This document shows, piece by piece, positions 25,301 through 35,800 of a stretch of DNA of 64,000 nt. Made by a program: the position numbers and the translations under genes. The notes beneath the pieces are model-generated. The model saw only the letters and a list, made by a program, of their open reading frames with translations, did no database searches and had not been told where the DNA came from. How positions within the stretch are numbered: position 1 is the stretch's first letter; every line of letters starts with the position of its first letter. The stretch spans positions 171,501 to 235,500 of the forward strand of contig OZ037768.1 of the NCBI GenBank assembly GCA_964035545.1, read 5' to 3'. The DNA is from Bugula neritina (lineage: Eukaryota > Bryozoa > Gymnolaemata > Cheilostomatida > Bugulidae).

Positions 25301-26309
25301 GAGTAGCACCAAGTGACTGAACGGTTCTTAGGTTGATGCAATTCGTTTCAGCTCCAGTATCAATCTTAAACTGAATATCATTGGCCTTTCCTTTGTCACT
25401 GACCTTCATCGGAAGAATCCAAGATTTCAATTTAGATTCATTAGAAAGAGCACCAACAGCACCTATGAACAAGCTATTCATTTGTTTCGCTGCAAGAGCT
25501 TTGCCTTTGCAGACTTTCTCAAAGTGATTTTTCTTCCCGCAGTTATGACATGTCTCGCCATAAGCAGGACATCTACCTTTGGCATGTGTATATCCACAAA
25601 ATTTGCAATCTATGTTGTCCTTACGTGTGTTACTTCTGGTTTTATTTTGCGTAGCGCCAGGCTGACTCTGCACAGTGCTGACTGCAGCATCATTTATCTC
25701 ATTGACTGTCTTCATAGTAGTATCACCGGCAGCCATTCTTGACATTTGCTGTTTGGTAATCTCAGCAGCACGGATGTCATCTAAGGCACTCTCAAGTTTA
25801 ACGTTTTTGTCACGGAGTAGCCGCTCCTTCAACTTTCCATCAGTGAGTCCAAACACAATTCTGCAGAGAAGCATTCGGTCTCGCAATTCGCCAAAATCAC
25901 ATTTTGTAGCTTGAGTTTTTAGACGTTTCACAAAGGTGTCAATGGGCTCTCCATCACTCTGACTGAGAGACCAAAAAACAAACCATTCATACAACACGTT
26001 ACGCCGGGGATTGCAATAGGCTTCAAACTGCTCCAAAACATCAGCCATAACATCCTTGCTTTTACCTGCGGGAAAGTCAAATTGACCATAAATCTCAGTA
26101 GCTTCCTCACCAGCCTGGTTCAGAAGTATAGCAACCTGACGTCTATTAATACCCGCATTCTCAGGAGGAGGCTCTTGGCCACTCTCTTGAGGCTTCAAAA
26201 CCAAATCACTTGCAAGCAAATAATTTTCCAAGGCCCTTCTCCACTTCCTCCAATTGTCTGACACATTACCTTCAAATGATAATTCTCCAGGGGCCTTCAA
26301 ACCTTCCAT
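22395..26309 (-). CDS. Gag-Pol polyprotein, Ty3/Gypsy
   Basis: A single frame from 26348; I prefer the Met at 26309 (MEGLKAPGELSFEGN), giving about 1304 aa. Order: Gag-like N-terminus; two zinc knuckles (CKFCGYTHAKGRC, CHNCGKKNHFEKVC); aspartic protease (FKIDTGAETNCI); reverse transcriptase (FDRLPFGLHSSAEVF, then VYFDDIIV with the catalytic DD); RNase H (QVDASKSGLGAVLLQ); integrase with an HHCC zinc domain (HMGHLGVEKC to CLTC) and DDE core (MDILSY, LADNMPF, SNGMAERY). The second core Asp is in DNM rather than the common DNG. Gag and Pol share one frame with no frameshift signal, as in several Ty3/Gypsy lineages of invertebrates. No stops interrupt the frame. Confidence 0.96.
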   Translation of the reverse strand: MEGLKAPGELSFEGNVSDNWRKWRRALENYLLASDLVLKPQESGQEPPPENAGINRRQVAILLNQAGEEATEIYGQFDFPAGKSKDVMADVLEQFEAYCNPRRNVLYEWFVFWSLSQSDGEPIDTFVKRLKTQATKCDFGELRDRMLLCRIVFGLTDGKLKERLLRDKNVKLESALDDIRAAEITKQQMSRMAAGDTTMKTVNEINDAAVSTVQSQPGATQNKTRSNTRKDNIDCKFCGYTHAKGRCPAYGETCHNCGKKNHFEKVCKGKALAAKQMNSLFIGAVGALSNESKLKSWILPMKVSDKGKANDIQFKIDTGAETNCINLRTVQSLGATLKPTSVCLYGYNKAKIKNVGAVQLTVNHKEHSQSVHFEVVDEDLPPILGLEAAESFGLIRRVNQLSTSILQEFPEVFEGVGRLDGEHEICVDENVKPVVHHPRRVPLSMLDKVKKELDDMEASGIISKVDVPTNWVSSMVCVEKKDGSVRICLDPKDLNRAVRREHHKIPTLEDIAFRFNGMQYYTIMDMKHGYWHVALTKESRLLTTFNTPYGRYCFDRLPFGLHSSAEVFEKKVEQIFGDLPGVSVYFDDIIVAGKTQQEHDANLRKLLVKAKEANVKFNRKKIQLNQTEVRYLGHIVSKDGLRPDPDKIAAIEAMPDPTDREGVQRLIGTLNFLRAYIPNMSACTEPLRVLLKSDSQWVWSKEQMESFQVIKRLLTSEPVLQYFDVTKDAHLQVDASKSGLGAVLLQEGKPVAYASRSLTETECNYPQIDKELLAVVFGCERFHSYLYGRAVHIQTDHKPLVPIMNKSLHKASPRLQRLLLRLQRYRIAEFTYVPGKYLYIADTLSRAYLQRVTNDQCDLEGEVVMVHALETDDSTMNEMRQSYAEDPTMDSLKKALQDGWSWSRRSQAPTEIQPYWNVRSDIYDVDGFLYVEERLIVPKSQRKHILKSLHMGHLGVEKCRELARKSFYWPGLSADIRNEVSSCLTCAKFSNRQQKEPLMSHELPSLPWNKVAMDILSYKNNDYLVVVDCYSHFPELRLLRRKTAEDVVLALKSIFAVHGVPVSILADNMPFSSRIMQTFASSWCFTIVTSSPHYPKSNGMAERYVQTMKAFLKKCEDEREDIYRSLLRYRQSPITGCAFSPAELLFNRALRSDLPITAESLKPVVIEASQQLIANQNLQKKYHDRHARPLADLEPGTPALIRSSTDKEWSPGMIVEQHDSPRSYLVDNGQSIVRRNRVHLKPDNTQTLGVADAADTDVGGAPNESPHMPALPATPLRNGAPPPERQPRSNRGVLPAKYKDFHMG

Positions 26310-26399
26310 GACAGCTCCAAGGCAGACCAACACAGTCCACAACAACAAACAACTAAAAGCTAAACAATCACCACTCCAGTGGCAAAGTAGGGTGCGAGT

Positions 26400-26417
26400 A
26401 CGATCTAGCTGCCACCA
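26400..26417 (-). other. Primer-binding site
   Basis: TGGTGGCAGCTAGATCGT begins immediately after the 5' LTR in element orientation. TGG matches the CCA end of a tRNA; I did not identify which tRNA. Confidence 0.7.
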
Positions 26418-26751
26418 TGAAACATTAAGTATAGTGAGTATATAATTACCTGAGAGTTACTCGAAGTATGTAGGCATGACATTGAAGTATCGAAAAAACA
26501 ATAAACTTAAAGTGGGGTCTGGCCGGCCAGGGGAAATACAAGGACCAAAAGTATAGTACTGATTTATAATTATTTTATCACAAAGTCTATCGGCGTGTTT
26601 ATCTACTGTAGGCTGACATCTTTCATCTCGTAGTCTCTCGTTCGTCCTTGACCCAATATGTATTTTAATAAACAAATGCACATGACATTATAACGTAGCA
26701 TCTCGCTAGTCCGTAATTAGTGATAAACAAAAGACACATAATAATATAACA
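26418..26751 (-). repeat. 5' LTR of Ty3/Gypsy element
   Basis: 334 bp; partner of 21908-22241. The second target duplication copy ATAGT follows at 26752-26756. Confidence 0.96.
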
Positions 26752-26884
26752 ATAGTAACAGGCAAAAATATAATTATACAAAACAGTAGACTAAAGTTTC
26801 GTTTACACAAATTGAACTTTTAGAAGATTGTACAAGTTTCTCATATAAATTTTAGCATTTCAGCACAATGCTAAAAAGCATATT

Positions 26885-27085
26885 ATAGTATAAGTATGTA
26901 TAGTATAGCATAGGTATAATATAGTATAACATAGTAGTATATAGTATAACATAGTAGTATATAGTATAACATAGTAGTATACAGTATAACATAGTAGTAT
27001 ACAGTATAACATAGTAGTATATAGTATAACATAGGTATAATATAACATAACATAATAGTATATAGTATAACATAGGTGTAATGTA
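26885..27085. repeat. About 19-bp AT-rich minisatellite
   Basis: Copies of TAGTATATAGTATAACATAG between the retrotransposon and the last exon of gene B. The spurious frames here are Tyr/Leu/Cys repeats. Confidence 0.92.
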
Positions 27086-27101
27086 CCAACATTTCTCTCA
27101 T

Positions 27102-30100
27102 TTACTTCCTGTATACAACTTCTATATAATTGGTTAAATGGAGCAAGAGAGACCTAGGTTCTGGGAGCCAGTTATTGGAAGATGCGGGTGGTTGGGGAGG
27201 AGAGACTTTCAGAGTTTCGTTAAGTGAGTGGCACATGGCCAACAGCCAACTTTTAGGGCAGACAACTCCAGGGGGAGAGTCTAGGAAAGAACTCAGCTGG
27301 GACTCCAGCCGATGAATTTTCTCAGTTAAAGAAACGATTACAGCATCTTTATCTGCTACGATCTTCGTCCATTCTGAATTGTGCTTTTTCATGTTTTCAT
27401 TTTCTTCTTTTAATCTTCTCAAAGATTCTTGAAGCTCCAACATTTGCTCTTTTACCGATTTCTCGGCAGCATCAGTATGACAGCATACACATGACTTAAA
27501 GGTATGTATGACAGCATATACATGACTTAAAGGTATGTATGACAGCATACACATGACTTAAAGGTATGTATGACAGCATACACATGACTTGAAGGTATGT
27601 ATGACAGCATACACATGACTTGAAGGTATGTATGACAGCATGTACATGACTTAAAGGTATGTATGACAGCATATACATGACATAAAGGTATGTATGACAG
27701 CATACACATGACTTAAAGGTATGTATGACAGCATACACATGACTTGAAGGTATGTATGACAGCATACACATGACTTGAAGGTATGTATGACAGCATGTAC
27801 ATGACTTAAAGGTATGTATGACAGCATACACATGACATAAAGGTATGTATGACAGCATACACATGACATAAAGGTATGTATGACAGCATACACATGACAT
27901 AAAGGTATGTATGACAGCATACACATGACATAAAGGTATGTATGACAGCATACACATGACTTAAAGGTATGTATGACAGCATATACATGACTTAAAGGTA
28001 TGTATGACAGCATACACATGACTTGAAGGTATGTATGACAGCATATACATGACTTAAAGGTATGTATGACAGCATACACATGACTTGAAGGTATGTATGA
28101 CAGCATACACATGACTTGAAGGTATGTATGACAGCATACACATGACTTAAAGGTATGTATGACAGCATACACATGACTTAAAGGTATGTATGACAGCATA
28201 TACATGACTTAAAGGTATGTATGACAGCATACACATGACTTAAAGGTATGTATGACAGCATACACATGACATAAAGGTATGTATGACAGCATATACATGA
28301 CTTAAAGGTATGTATGACAGCATATACATGACTTGAAGGTATATATGACAGCATATACATGACTTAAAGGTATGTATGACAGCATATACATGACTTGAAG
28401 GTATATATGACAGCATATACATGACTTAAAGGTATGTATATCAGCATACACATGACTTAAAGGTATGTATGACAGCATATACATGACTTGAAGGTATGTA
28501 TGACAGCATACACATGACTTGAAGGTATGTATGACAGCATACACATGACATAAAGATATATATGACAGCATATACATGACTTGAAGGTATGTATGACAGC
28601 ATACACATGACTTGAAGGTATGTATGACAGCATACACATGACTTAAAGGTATGTATGACAGCATACACATGACTTGAAGGTATGTATGACAGCATACACA
28701 TGACTTAAAGGTATGTATGACAGCATACACATGACTTAAAGGTATGTATGACAGCATGTACATGACTTAAAGGTATGTATGACAGCATATACATGACTTA
28801 AAGGTATGTATGACAGCATACACAACACACGATATAGTTTTATTACTTGCCTGCACTGGCAGATGCACTTTCTTCAACTGAGTGATTAGATAGGAGGTCA
28901 TTGTTAGAGTTGGTTACTTTAGAGTCGTGATGACTCACTAGGTTGATATTTATCTCCACACTACCCATACTCTTATTAACTACAAAATTTCAAATATCTT
29001 GTTGCTGTATTTATTTCAAGCATGAACAGCTTGCGCAAGATGCATGGGAAGGTTTGTGAAGTTAGTGTTGCTAAGAAATGTTGTCCAGGTGTAGATTAGT
29101 AATGCATATGTAGAAGTCAACTAACTAGAAGTCAACTAGAGGTCAACTGACTAGAGGTCAACTGGCTAGAGGTCAACTAACTAGAGGTCAACTGGCTAGA
29201 GGTTAACTGTCTGGAGGTCGGCTGACTAGAGGTCAACTGGCTAGAGGTCAACTAAAGTTCAACTAGAGGTCAACTGTCTATAATAATTTTACATAAATGA
29301 GTTTTCTTAATCATTTTGATAAAAGTCAAAGTTTTGGCACCTGAAAAGGTAGCTATCGTAATTATTAAATACTTTGCTTAGTAATTAACAATAATTTATC
29401 ATTTTTATTAGCAGACAACATTTTAGCGAGCAGTCATTTTTCTACTTCTCGGATTGATTTTTCGTCTTTCCATGGTCTTATTGCTTTGAGATCGATCTGA
29501 GTTCGAGCTCTACAGACCGACCAGCTCAGAACGACTGAGATCGATCTTTGCCGTCTTTCCATGGATCGATCTCGCCGAGATCGATCTGAGATCGGTACAT
29601 GGAAAGCCGGTGTTAGTCAACTGACTAGAGGTCAACTGATTAGAGGTCAACTGACTAGAGGTCAACTAGAGGTCAACTGGCTAAAACAGCTGCTTCTGTT
29701 TTGAGAAAACTAAAGTCAGCTTTTATTCACTGCTATCATGTTTCTTAATTTACTTGATTCTGAAGAAGAGGCTGTGTGGATGTGTTTGGGTGTGGCTTGA
29801 TTCTCGCTGCCATTTAATGCTCTTTGCTCCTGAGTCACCGGCTGTGAATCTTCTGCAGGCAATTGCTGAATACTGGGCAGTCTAGCGTAGATAGATTCTT
29901 CTTTGTAAACTAGAAAGGTGCATTCGACTTACTTTAAAAAAAGAAATAACATGGCAGATTTTATAATTTTACTAAGGAGTTAAAATTACAGCACATTTAA
30001 AACATGCTATTTATCAACAGTTTATTAAGCTTCATATTTATACTGACTGAGTTGCTTTCAAAATGAATTTTTGAGGTTTTAAATTTAAATACTTTTTGCT

Positions 30101-32182
30101 CGGGGACTGTAAGGAATTTTCTGACGTAACTCCCCAATGGATTGAGACCTTTCGCTCTCCGCTTTCGGCCAAGAAGATTTCTGGAGATTCATTGACTGGG
30201 AAAGTGCACCATTCACTAAAACATATAATGTAAGTGTGTAGACAAGGAAGTCCAGTAGAGTAAATGCCTAGCAACTCCTTCAAATAAAGCTGTGACTTAG
30301 CTGTACATGAAAATGAAGCACTTACATGTTTTTGTATTTACAGGTGTGTCATGTGCATAAATATATACATGTACATGACTAACCATGCAACTTAGAACTA
30401 GACATGTATATATTTATATTGAAAAATCAAATATATGGCTTCTGTTATGCGACTAATAACTCCACAATTTCCACAAACTTGCCTGCATTCAAACCTCTAT
30501 AAGGGGGATGTGGCCCTTGGTTAATTAATGGCAGGTGGTGTGAATGCGATAATTGTTTGCCGTCATATTCTTTGAAGTTTTTCTGATAATTGTCCAGTTC
30601 TGGTAGTTTGCTTTGCGATGTTGGAGACTTATAAATTTTGTTCTGTGAAGTATGTGTAACATCTCTATAAGAACCTAAAACAAAGAGATTAGCTGAATTT
30701 GTACTCAAGCATTTATTGCATGAAAGTAAATAACAAAAGGATGAAAGTGGGTGGTAACTTGAATGGGTTTATTAGTTGAAAAAATAAAATGAAATAATGA
30801 ATTCCCAAAATCATTGGCTCAATGAACTAACCTTAGAAACTGAAATTGAAAACCCTGAATGACTCACATAGTTTTTAATGGCTGCTTAATTGTAGAAGAT
30901 AACATCGTTCAACTGGAACTTTATTCTCACCAATACTTTAAAAGTGAAACTAAGTGTTAAATTACTATATTAAATTACTGATCTATTAAAACCCTTTCAG
31001 CATGTCACATGCTCGCATGCCTAACGTCTCACATGTTCAGCATGTCACATGTCCAGCATGTCACATGTTCAGTATGTCACATGTCCAGCATGTCACATGT
31101 TCAGCATGTCACATGTCCAGCATGTCACATTGTTCAGCATGTCACATGTTCAGTATGTCACATGTTCAGTATGTCACATGTCCAGCATGTCACATGTTCA
31201 GCATGTCACATGTCCAGCATGTCACATTGTTCAGCATGTCACATGTTCAGTATGTCACATGTCCAGCATGTCACATGTTCAGCATGTCACATGTCCAGCA
31301 TGTCACATTGTTCAGCATGTCACATGTTCAGTATGTCACATGTTCAGTATGTCACATACCTCTGTCTTGTGAATAACTGTGTCCATGATAACTTCCCAGA
31401 GTTGTGGTAGAGGCAGAGCTTCTACTTGCAGATGCTGAAATATATTATATTATATTATATTAGTATATATTATATCATATTGTAATATATTATATTATAT
31501 TAGTATATATTATATCATATTGTAATATATTATATTATATTAGTATATATTATATCATATTGTAATATATTATATTATATTATATTAGTATATATTATAT
31601 CATATTGTAATATATTATATTATATTAGTATATATTATATCATATTGTAATATATTATATTATATTATATTAGTATATATTATATCATATTGTAATATAT
31701 TATATTATACTAGTATATATTATATCATATTATATTATATTATAATATATTATATTACATTATATTGTATTATATTAATATATATATGATATTATATTAT
31801 ATTATATCATAATATGTTATATTAGATTGTATTAAATTAGTATATGTTATATTATATTATATTATATTGGTCACCTTTTAGTCACCTTTCACTGCCGTGT
31901 ATTATATTAATATATATTATATCATTATATTATATTATCATAGTATATTATATTATATTATATTATATTATAATATATTATATTATATTATATTATATTA
32001 TATTATATTGGTATACATTATATTATATTGTATTAGTTTATATTATATTATATTACTATATATTAAACTATATTAAATTATTTTAAATAAAATTGGTGTA
32101 TATTGAATTATATTAATATATAGTAAATTATATATATGAAATTATATATATAAAATTATATATATATATATATATATATATC

Positions 32183-32213
<31 letters not shown>

Positions 32214-33655
32214 GTCAAAAACTCAATCAATAAGTGTGTTGCTGTCATTTACTGCTTTTCTGAAGTATACATAAATGTCAACTCGGGAATACCTTGAGAT
32301 CACACTTGTTGACTTCCTTTTAAACTCTCCGATGACTTTTTAGACTTTTGAAGAGCTGAACTTTGCTTTTTCTCTTGCTGTACTCCTGTAAATAAAATTA
32401 AATAACTATGATAGCTAAAGGAAGTTAGAAGTTACACAAAATACTTTTGCTGTAGAAATTTCATGTTAAATCATAAGTTATGAACTAGAAATTATACTAG
32501 ACTTGAGGTTTCAGGAATTATTCTTTAGTTTGGGCATATACAGTGAAGAACATAGAATAGGTAATTAGAATTTAGGTTTTCTAGAAGTTTAAACGCAGAC
32601 ACTAACTCAGCACTGCTGACTTTAACTTACACAATTATCCCCCCATTAGCAAAGTCATACTAAATAGTTATTCTATTATACTTTGAACCAATTAGACCTG
32701 ATGGCTTGGAAGACAAAATCTGCAACCTTTCAACAATCTCCTTTTGAATTTATACAGGAAGTGAGCATTTAGCAATAATTATAAATAACCGTCTTAAGTC
32801 TGATTGAGTGCACAATACCATATTATGAATGGAAGCCATTTTGAATGTAAAACATAAATCCAAGAAAACTATTAATCATTTAAACGTCTTTAACTTAGTA
32901 ATAAGAATTTAAATAGCACTTTTAGCTTTGAACTATACAATTATTCTAAAGTAGACGTCAATGCTAAAACAATGAGTATATAATAACAAAATACACATGG
33001 TTAGCACACCACTTTACCTTTTTAAAACAGCAACTAAAAAGATCTATTAATATGTGTTACTTTTATCTCACTTAGTAAAACTAATTTACTCATATAAAGT
33101 TCTAAAAAACATTTAAAACCTAATATATATACACACTGATGTCTACTCCATATATACACACTGATGTCTACTCCATATACACATTGGTGTCTACTCCATA
33201 TATACACACTGATATCTACTCCATATATACACACTGATGTCTACTCCATATATACACACTGATGTCTACTCCATATATACACACTGATGTCTACTCCATA
33301 TATACACACTGATATCTACTCCATATATACACACTGATGTCTACTCCATATATACACACTGATGTCTACTCCATATATACACACTGATGTCTACTCCATA
33401 TATACACACTGATGTCTACTCCATATACACACTGCTGTCTACCTTTCTCATTTTCTGTGAAATAAGTCTGCATGCTTTGTATTGACGGTGATATTTGAAG
33501 TTTCCTGGGTGTATATTCTGATCCCTCCACTACAACAGCCAACCAGATGTAAAGAAGCACACAAAGCTAAAAGAAGCACACAAAGCTAAGTCAGAAGCAC
33601 TCTAACCTCTTGTATAACTTGTTGCATCTTTTACAAGCACTTCTATTATTTCATA
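27102..33655 (-). CDS. Gene B: paralogue of gene A, coiled-coil protein
   Basis: Minus-strand exons, 5' to 3': 33655-33607, 33529-33443, 32385-32293, 31434-31360, 30674-30483, 30215-30093, 29909-29754, 28979-28851, and a last exon ending at stop 27104-27102 (5' border unresolved, near 27480). All defined internal exons are phase 1, as in gene A. Exon 28979-28851 contains KVTNSNNDLL, resembling VTNSGES in gene A. The last exon has the coiled coil (LRRLKEENENMKKHNSEW, KDAVIVSLTEKIHRLESQL) aligning with gene A (KKDAQILNLNEKLHELE). Two donors are GC (after 30483 and 28851, both CAG|GCAAGT). Exon 32385-32293 has an in-frame TGA at 32302-32300. The last exon cannot be joined in phase to exon 28979-28851 with any AG I see. 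The gene may be decaying, or exons may be skipped. The 5' end is not found. Confidence 0.68.
27480..28822 (-). repeat. 31-bp intronic minisatellite, about 43 copies
   Basis: Units contain, on the minus strand, CATACATACCTTTAAGTCAT and GTGTATGCTGT. It fills the last intron of gene B and runs directly into the last exon: the reading frame of that exon continues back into the final repeat units. Units therefore carry an acceptor-like CCTTTAAG and possible exon-start sequence. Confidence 0.95.
29110..29685. repeat. CTAGAGGTCAACTG minisatellite split by an insertion
   Basis: Degenerate units of ACTAGAGGTCAACTGGCTAG at 29110-29278 and again at 29617-29680. The 29282-29616 block between them is unrelated and contains GATCGATC-rich palindromic sequence (TTTCCATGG near 29467 and 29567, ATGGAAAG at 29600), which looks like an inserted element. 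Confidence 0.75.
30998..31358 (-). repeat. About 16-bp intronic minisatellite
   Basis: Units of CAGCATGTCACATGTT/C, about 23 copies, next to the donor of exon 31434-31360 of gene B (minus-strand donor GTATGTGACATA). Confidence 0.93.
31440..32208. repeat. AT-rich simple repeat tract
   Basis: TATAT/TATTA repeats including a higher-order unit of about 50-55 bp in 31440-31720 and a (TA)n stretch at 32157-32208. It lies within an intron of gene B. Confidence 0.93.
33125..33440 (-). repeat. 25-bp intronic minisatellite at a splice donor
   Basis: On the minus strand the exon ends GAGAAAG|GTAGACAGCAGTGTG at 33443, and about twelve following units read ATGGAGTAGACATCAGTGTG. The GTAGACA donor sequence is repeated in every unit. 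Confidence 0.88.
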
Positions 33656-35077
33656 CTGTAATGGAGGTGCTTGTCACCTAAATCAAGGCTAAACTATGAA
33701 CAAAAGAGGTTTGATAACTAGGTCTGTACCTCTTTCACAGAAGATTCTAATCTAATCATGGGAAGGTTTCACTAACAATACAGTATCAGCAACACTAGAT
33801 ATCCCTTTGGTATTATAGCACCTTATTCTGTGGTGACTGGGTCTACCTATATAACTTCTGCCCTAATAGAGCATGATTTACTTCATTCTTGGAAATATAG
33901 ATTCCAACTTATTTATTAAAAATACATAACTATGCTGTTTTATAAGTCGTCATGATTCTAACATAAGCAAATTTTACATTGCACAACAGCAAAATAACAC
34001 AAATCTCATTATAAACAATATATTATTTCAAATACAATTAATTCCTATTACAAAACTTCAAATAGCACGAAGCTTTTGTAGCGAAGCAAGAAAGAGGTAA
34101 AGCTTGACCGTTTTTGTGGAATAATAAATCAATAATATAATTAATATTTTTTAAAGATGATGCGCTAAAAGATCAGAAAGCTATGTTATAAATAGTTTTG
34201 CTTTTTGTATCTCTTGCTTTAATTGTGCTAGTAATCCCTAATTTATCTGAAAATGCATATTTTCACACGTACAGGCTTTCACAGAGATATATTTTCCGTT
34301 GGATTTGCTGCAATGTATTTCTTAAGCTTAGTATCACAGTTAGAGAAAGTTGCACGCTACCTGAGGAGTGCTTCTTGCCACCTGGGGGGTGCTTCATGCC
34401 ACCTGAGAAGTGCTCCATGCTACCTGAGGAGTGCTATAGTTTACGTGTATCTACAATGAAGTGTTTGATACTTAAATTTAGAATAATGTTGACTTTAACT
34501 ATGACAGAGTGACCGTTAGTGATCTTGTAGTCTGAGTAGAGTCAGTCTGCGACTAACTCAGCTCCAACTATTACATCCTGTACCTTTTTTCAGGACTAGT
34601 ATACATACTGCATCTTACTAAACAAATACTGACTCTTTATCCATTATAATAGAGTTATATAATATAATATTAATATTATATAATGCAATATAATACAATA
34701 ATATATGTGAACTTGGATTAAAGAATTCAATAAACATCTATACAGGCTTAAATAATGAACTCTTAGCAAATATTACAAATTGCATTAGCAACACAAATTA
34801 ATTACAATTTAATTAGCGAGATTTAACTATCTTTCATTATTTATCACACATAATAGCTTACACTTACTCTTACACTCTATTTGTTAGAGGGAAGTCACTT
34901 CCAACTCAAAGTATGAACTGCCTTTTGATAAACAGCAGCTTTCATTTCAATTACATTATATAATGCAATCTTGACTTATTCTCAAAGCTTATGTGCCTGA
35001 TTAGGTTTTAATATTTGCTTTGCTATGAGAGAATGTATGGAGCAATGTTCACAATTGTGTTATTTGTTGAAAGGTTT
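33656..35077. other. Unassigned DNA left of the segmental duplication
   Basis: AT-rich; may hold further 5' exons of gene B on the minus strand that I cannot define. A four-copy repeat of about 25 bp (ACCTGAGGAGTGCTTCTTGC type) lies at 34358-34433; the open frame across it looks spurious. Confidence 0.45.
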
Positions 35078-35800
35078 GTTGTGTGCTGAATAACCATAGA
35101 TTTCTTACAATGTACAACTGTGACAGTTTCACCATCTCACTCTGCTCCCTATCAAAGTGATTAAGTCAAACAATCTTCCCTCCATCTATATTTTGATGCT
35201 AATAACATGTCCAACTAGCTGACCCTATTTCAGTCCCAACTCTGAGAGAGAAGAGTATTTGTTTGGGTTTTATTGGCTATATACATTATAACAGAAAGGT
35301 GTAAGTTATAACATGTATATTCTATTTGTAGATAATACAGCATGCTTATACACCTCACAATTTCATGCAAAATACTAAAGGGAAGATAAATCTAATGCTG
35401 TACACATAGTGTATGCTAACTAGTTTACCTTTGGCATATTATAGCTTTACTGTACATATACTATGTGCAGACAAAGGATATCTTATATCACAGAAAATTA
35501 TACATGGCCCTATTGATTATACTAAAAGCATCCCAAGATGTTACTTATAATAATGGCATACGAAACTCGTTGGTAGTTATAACAATTATTATACTAATAA
35601 TTTTAAACTTTTATACTGATGGAATATTTATATATTGTGTTTATATTTTTCTACCACTTGGCACTTGTATATGCTTAAAGACCAACTCAAATCGAGGCTT
35701 TCTGTTGAGGCATTCTATCCTTCTATAAATGGTACTAACAGTGATGCAAGTTCTATACGAACTAAAATTACCCACAAATCAACAGTACAACTGAAGCTGC

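Larger units (their letters stand above)
21903..26756 (-). mobile_element. Complete Ty3/Gypsy LTR retrotransposon
   Basis: LTRs at 21908-22241 and 26418-26751 enclose one gag-pol ORF on the minus strand. Perfect 5-bp target duplication ATAGT (21903-21907 and 26752-26756). A primer-binding site abuts the 5' LTR and a polypurine tract abuts the 3' LTR. LTR identity of about 99% and an uninterrupted ORF indicate a recent, potentially active insertion. No env-like frame is present. It lies between the sulfotransferase gene and gene B and disrupts neither. Confidence 0.96.

Noticed and set aside
27496-28763. Cys/His-rich repeat protein on the minus strand
   Set aside because: The 31-bp unit is not a multiple of three, so frames cycle through units; apparent Cys-His motifs are repeat artefacts.
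34198-34512. 104-codon frame with hydrophobic start and Cys repeats
   Set aside because: The Cys-rich part is a four-copy minisatellite; no splice or codon evidence, and the hydrophobic start is plain AT-rich DNA.
35465-35728. Hydrophobic 87-codon frame upstream of the 27-bp array, also at 49482-49775
   Set aside because: Present in both duplicates but with a frame-changing indel and no splice context; likely AT-rich sequence mimicking a membrane protein.
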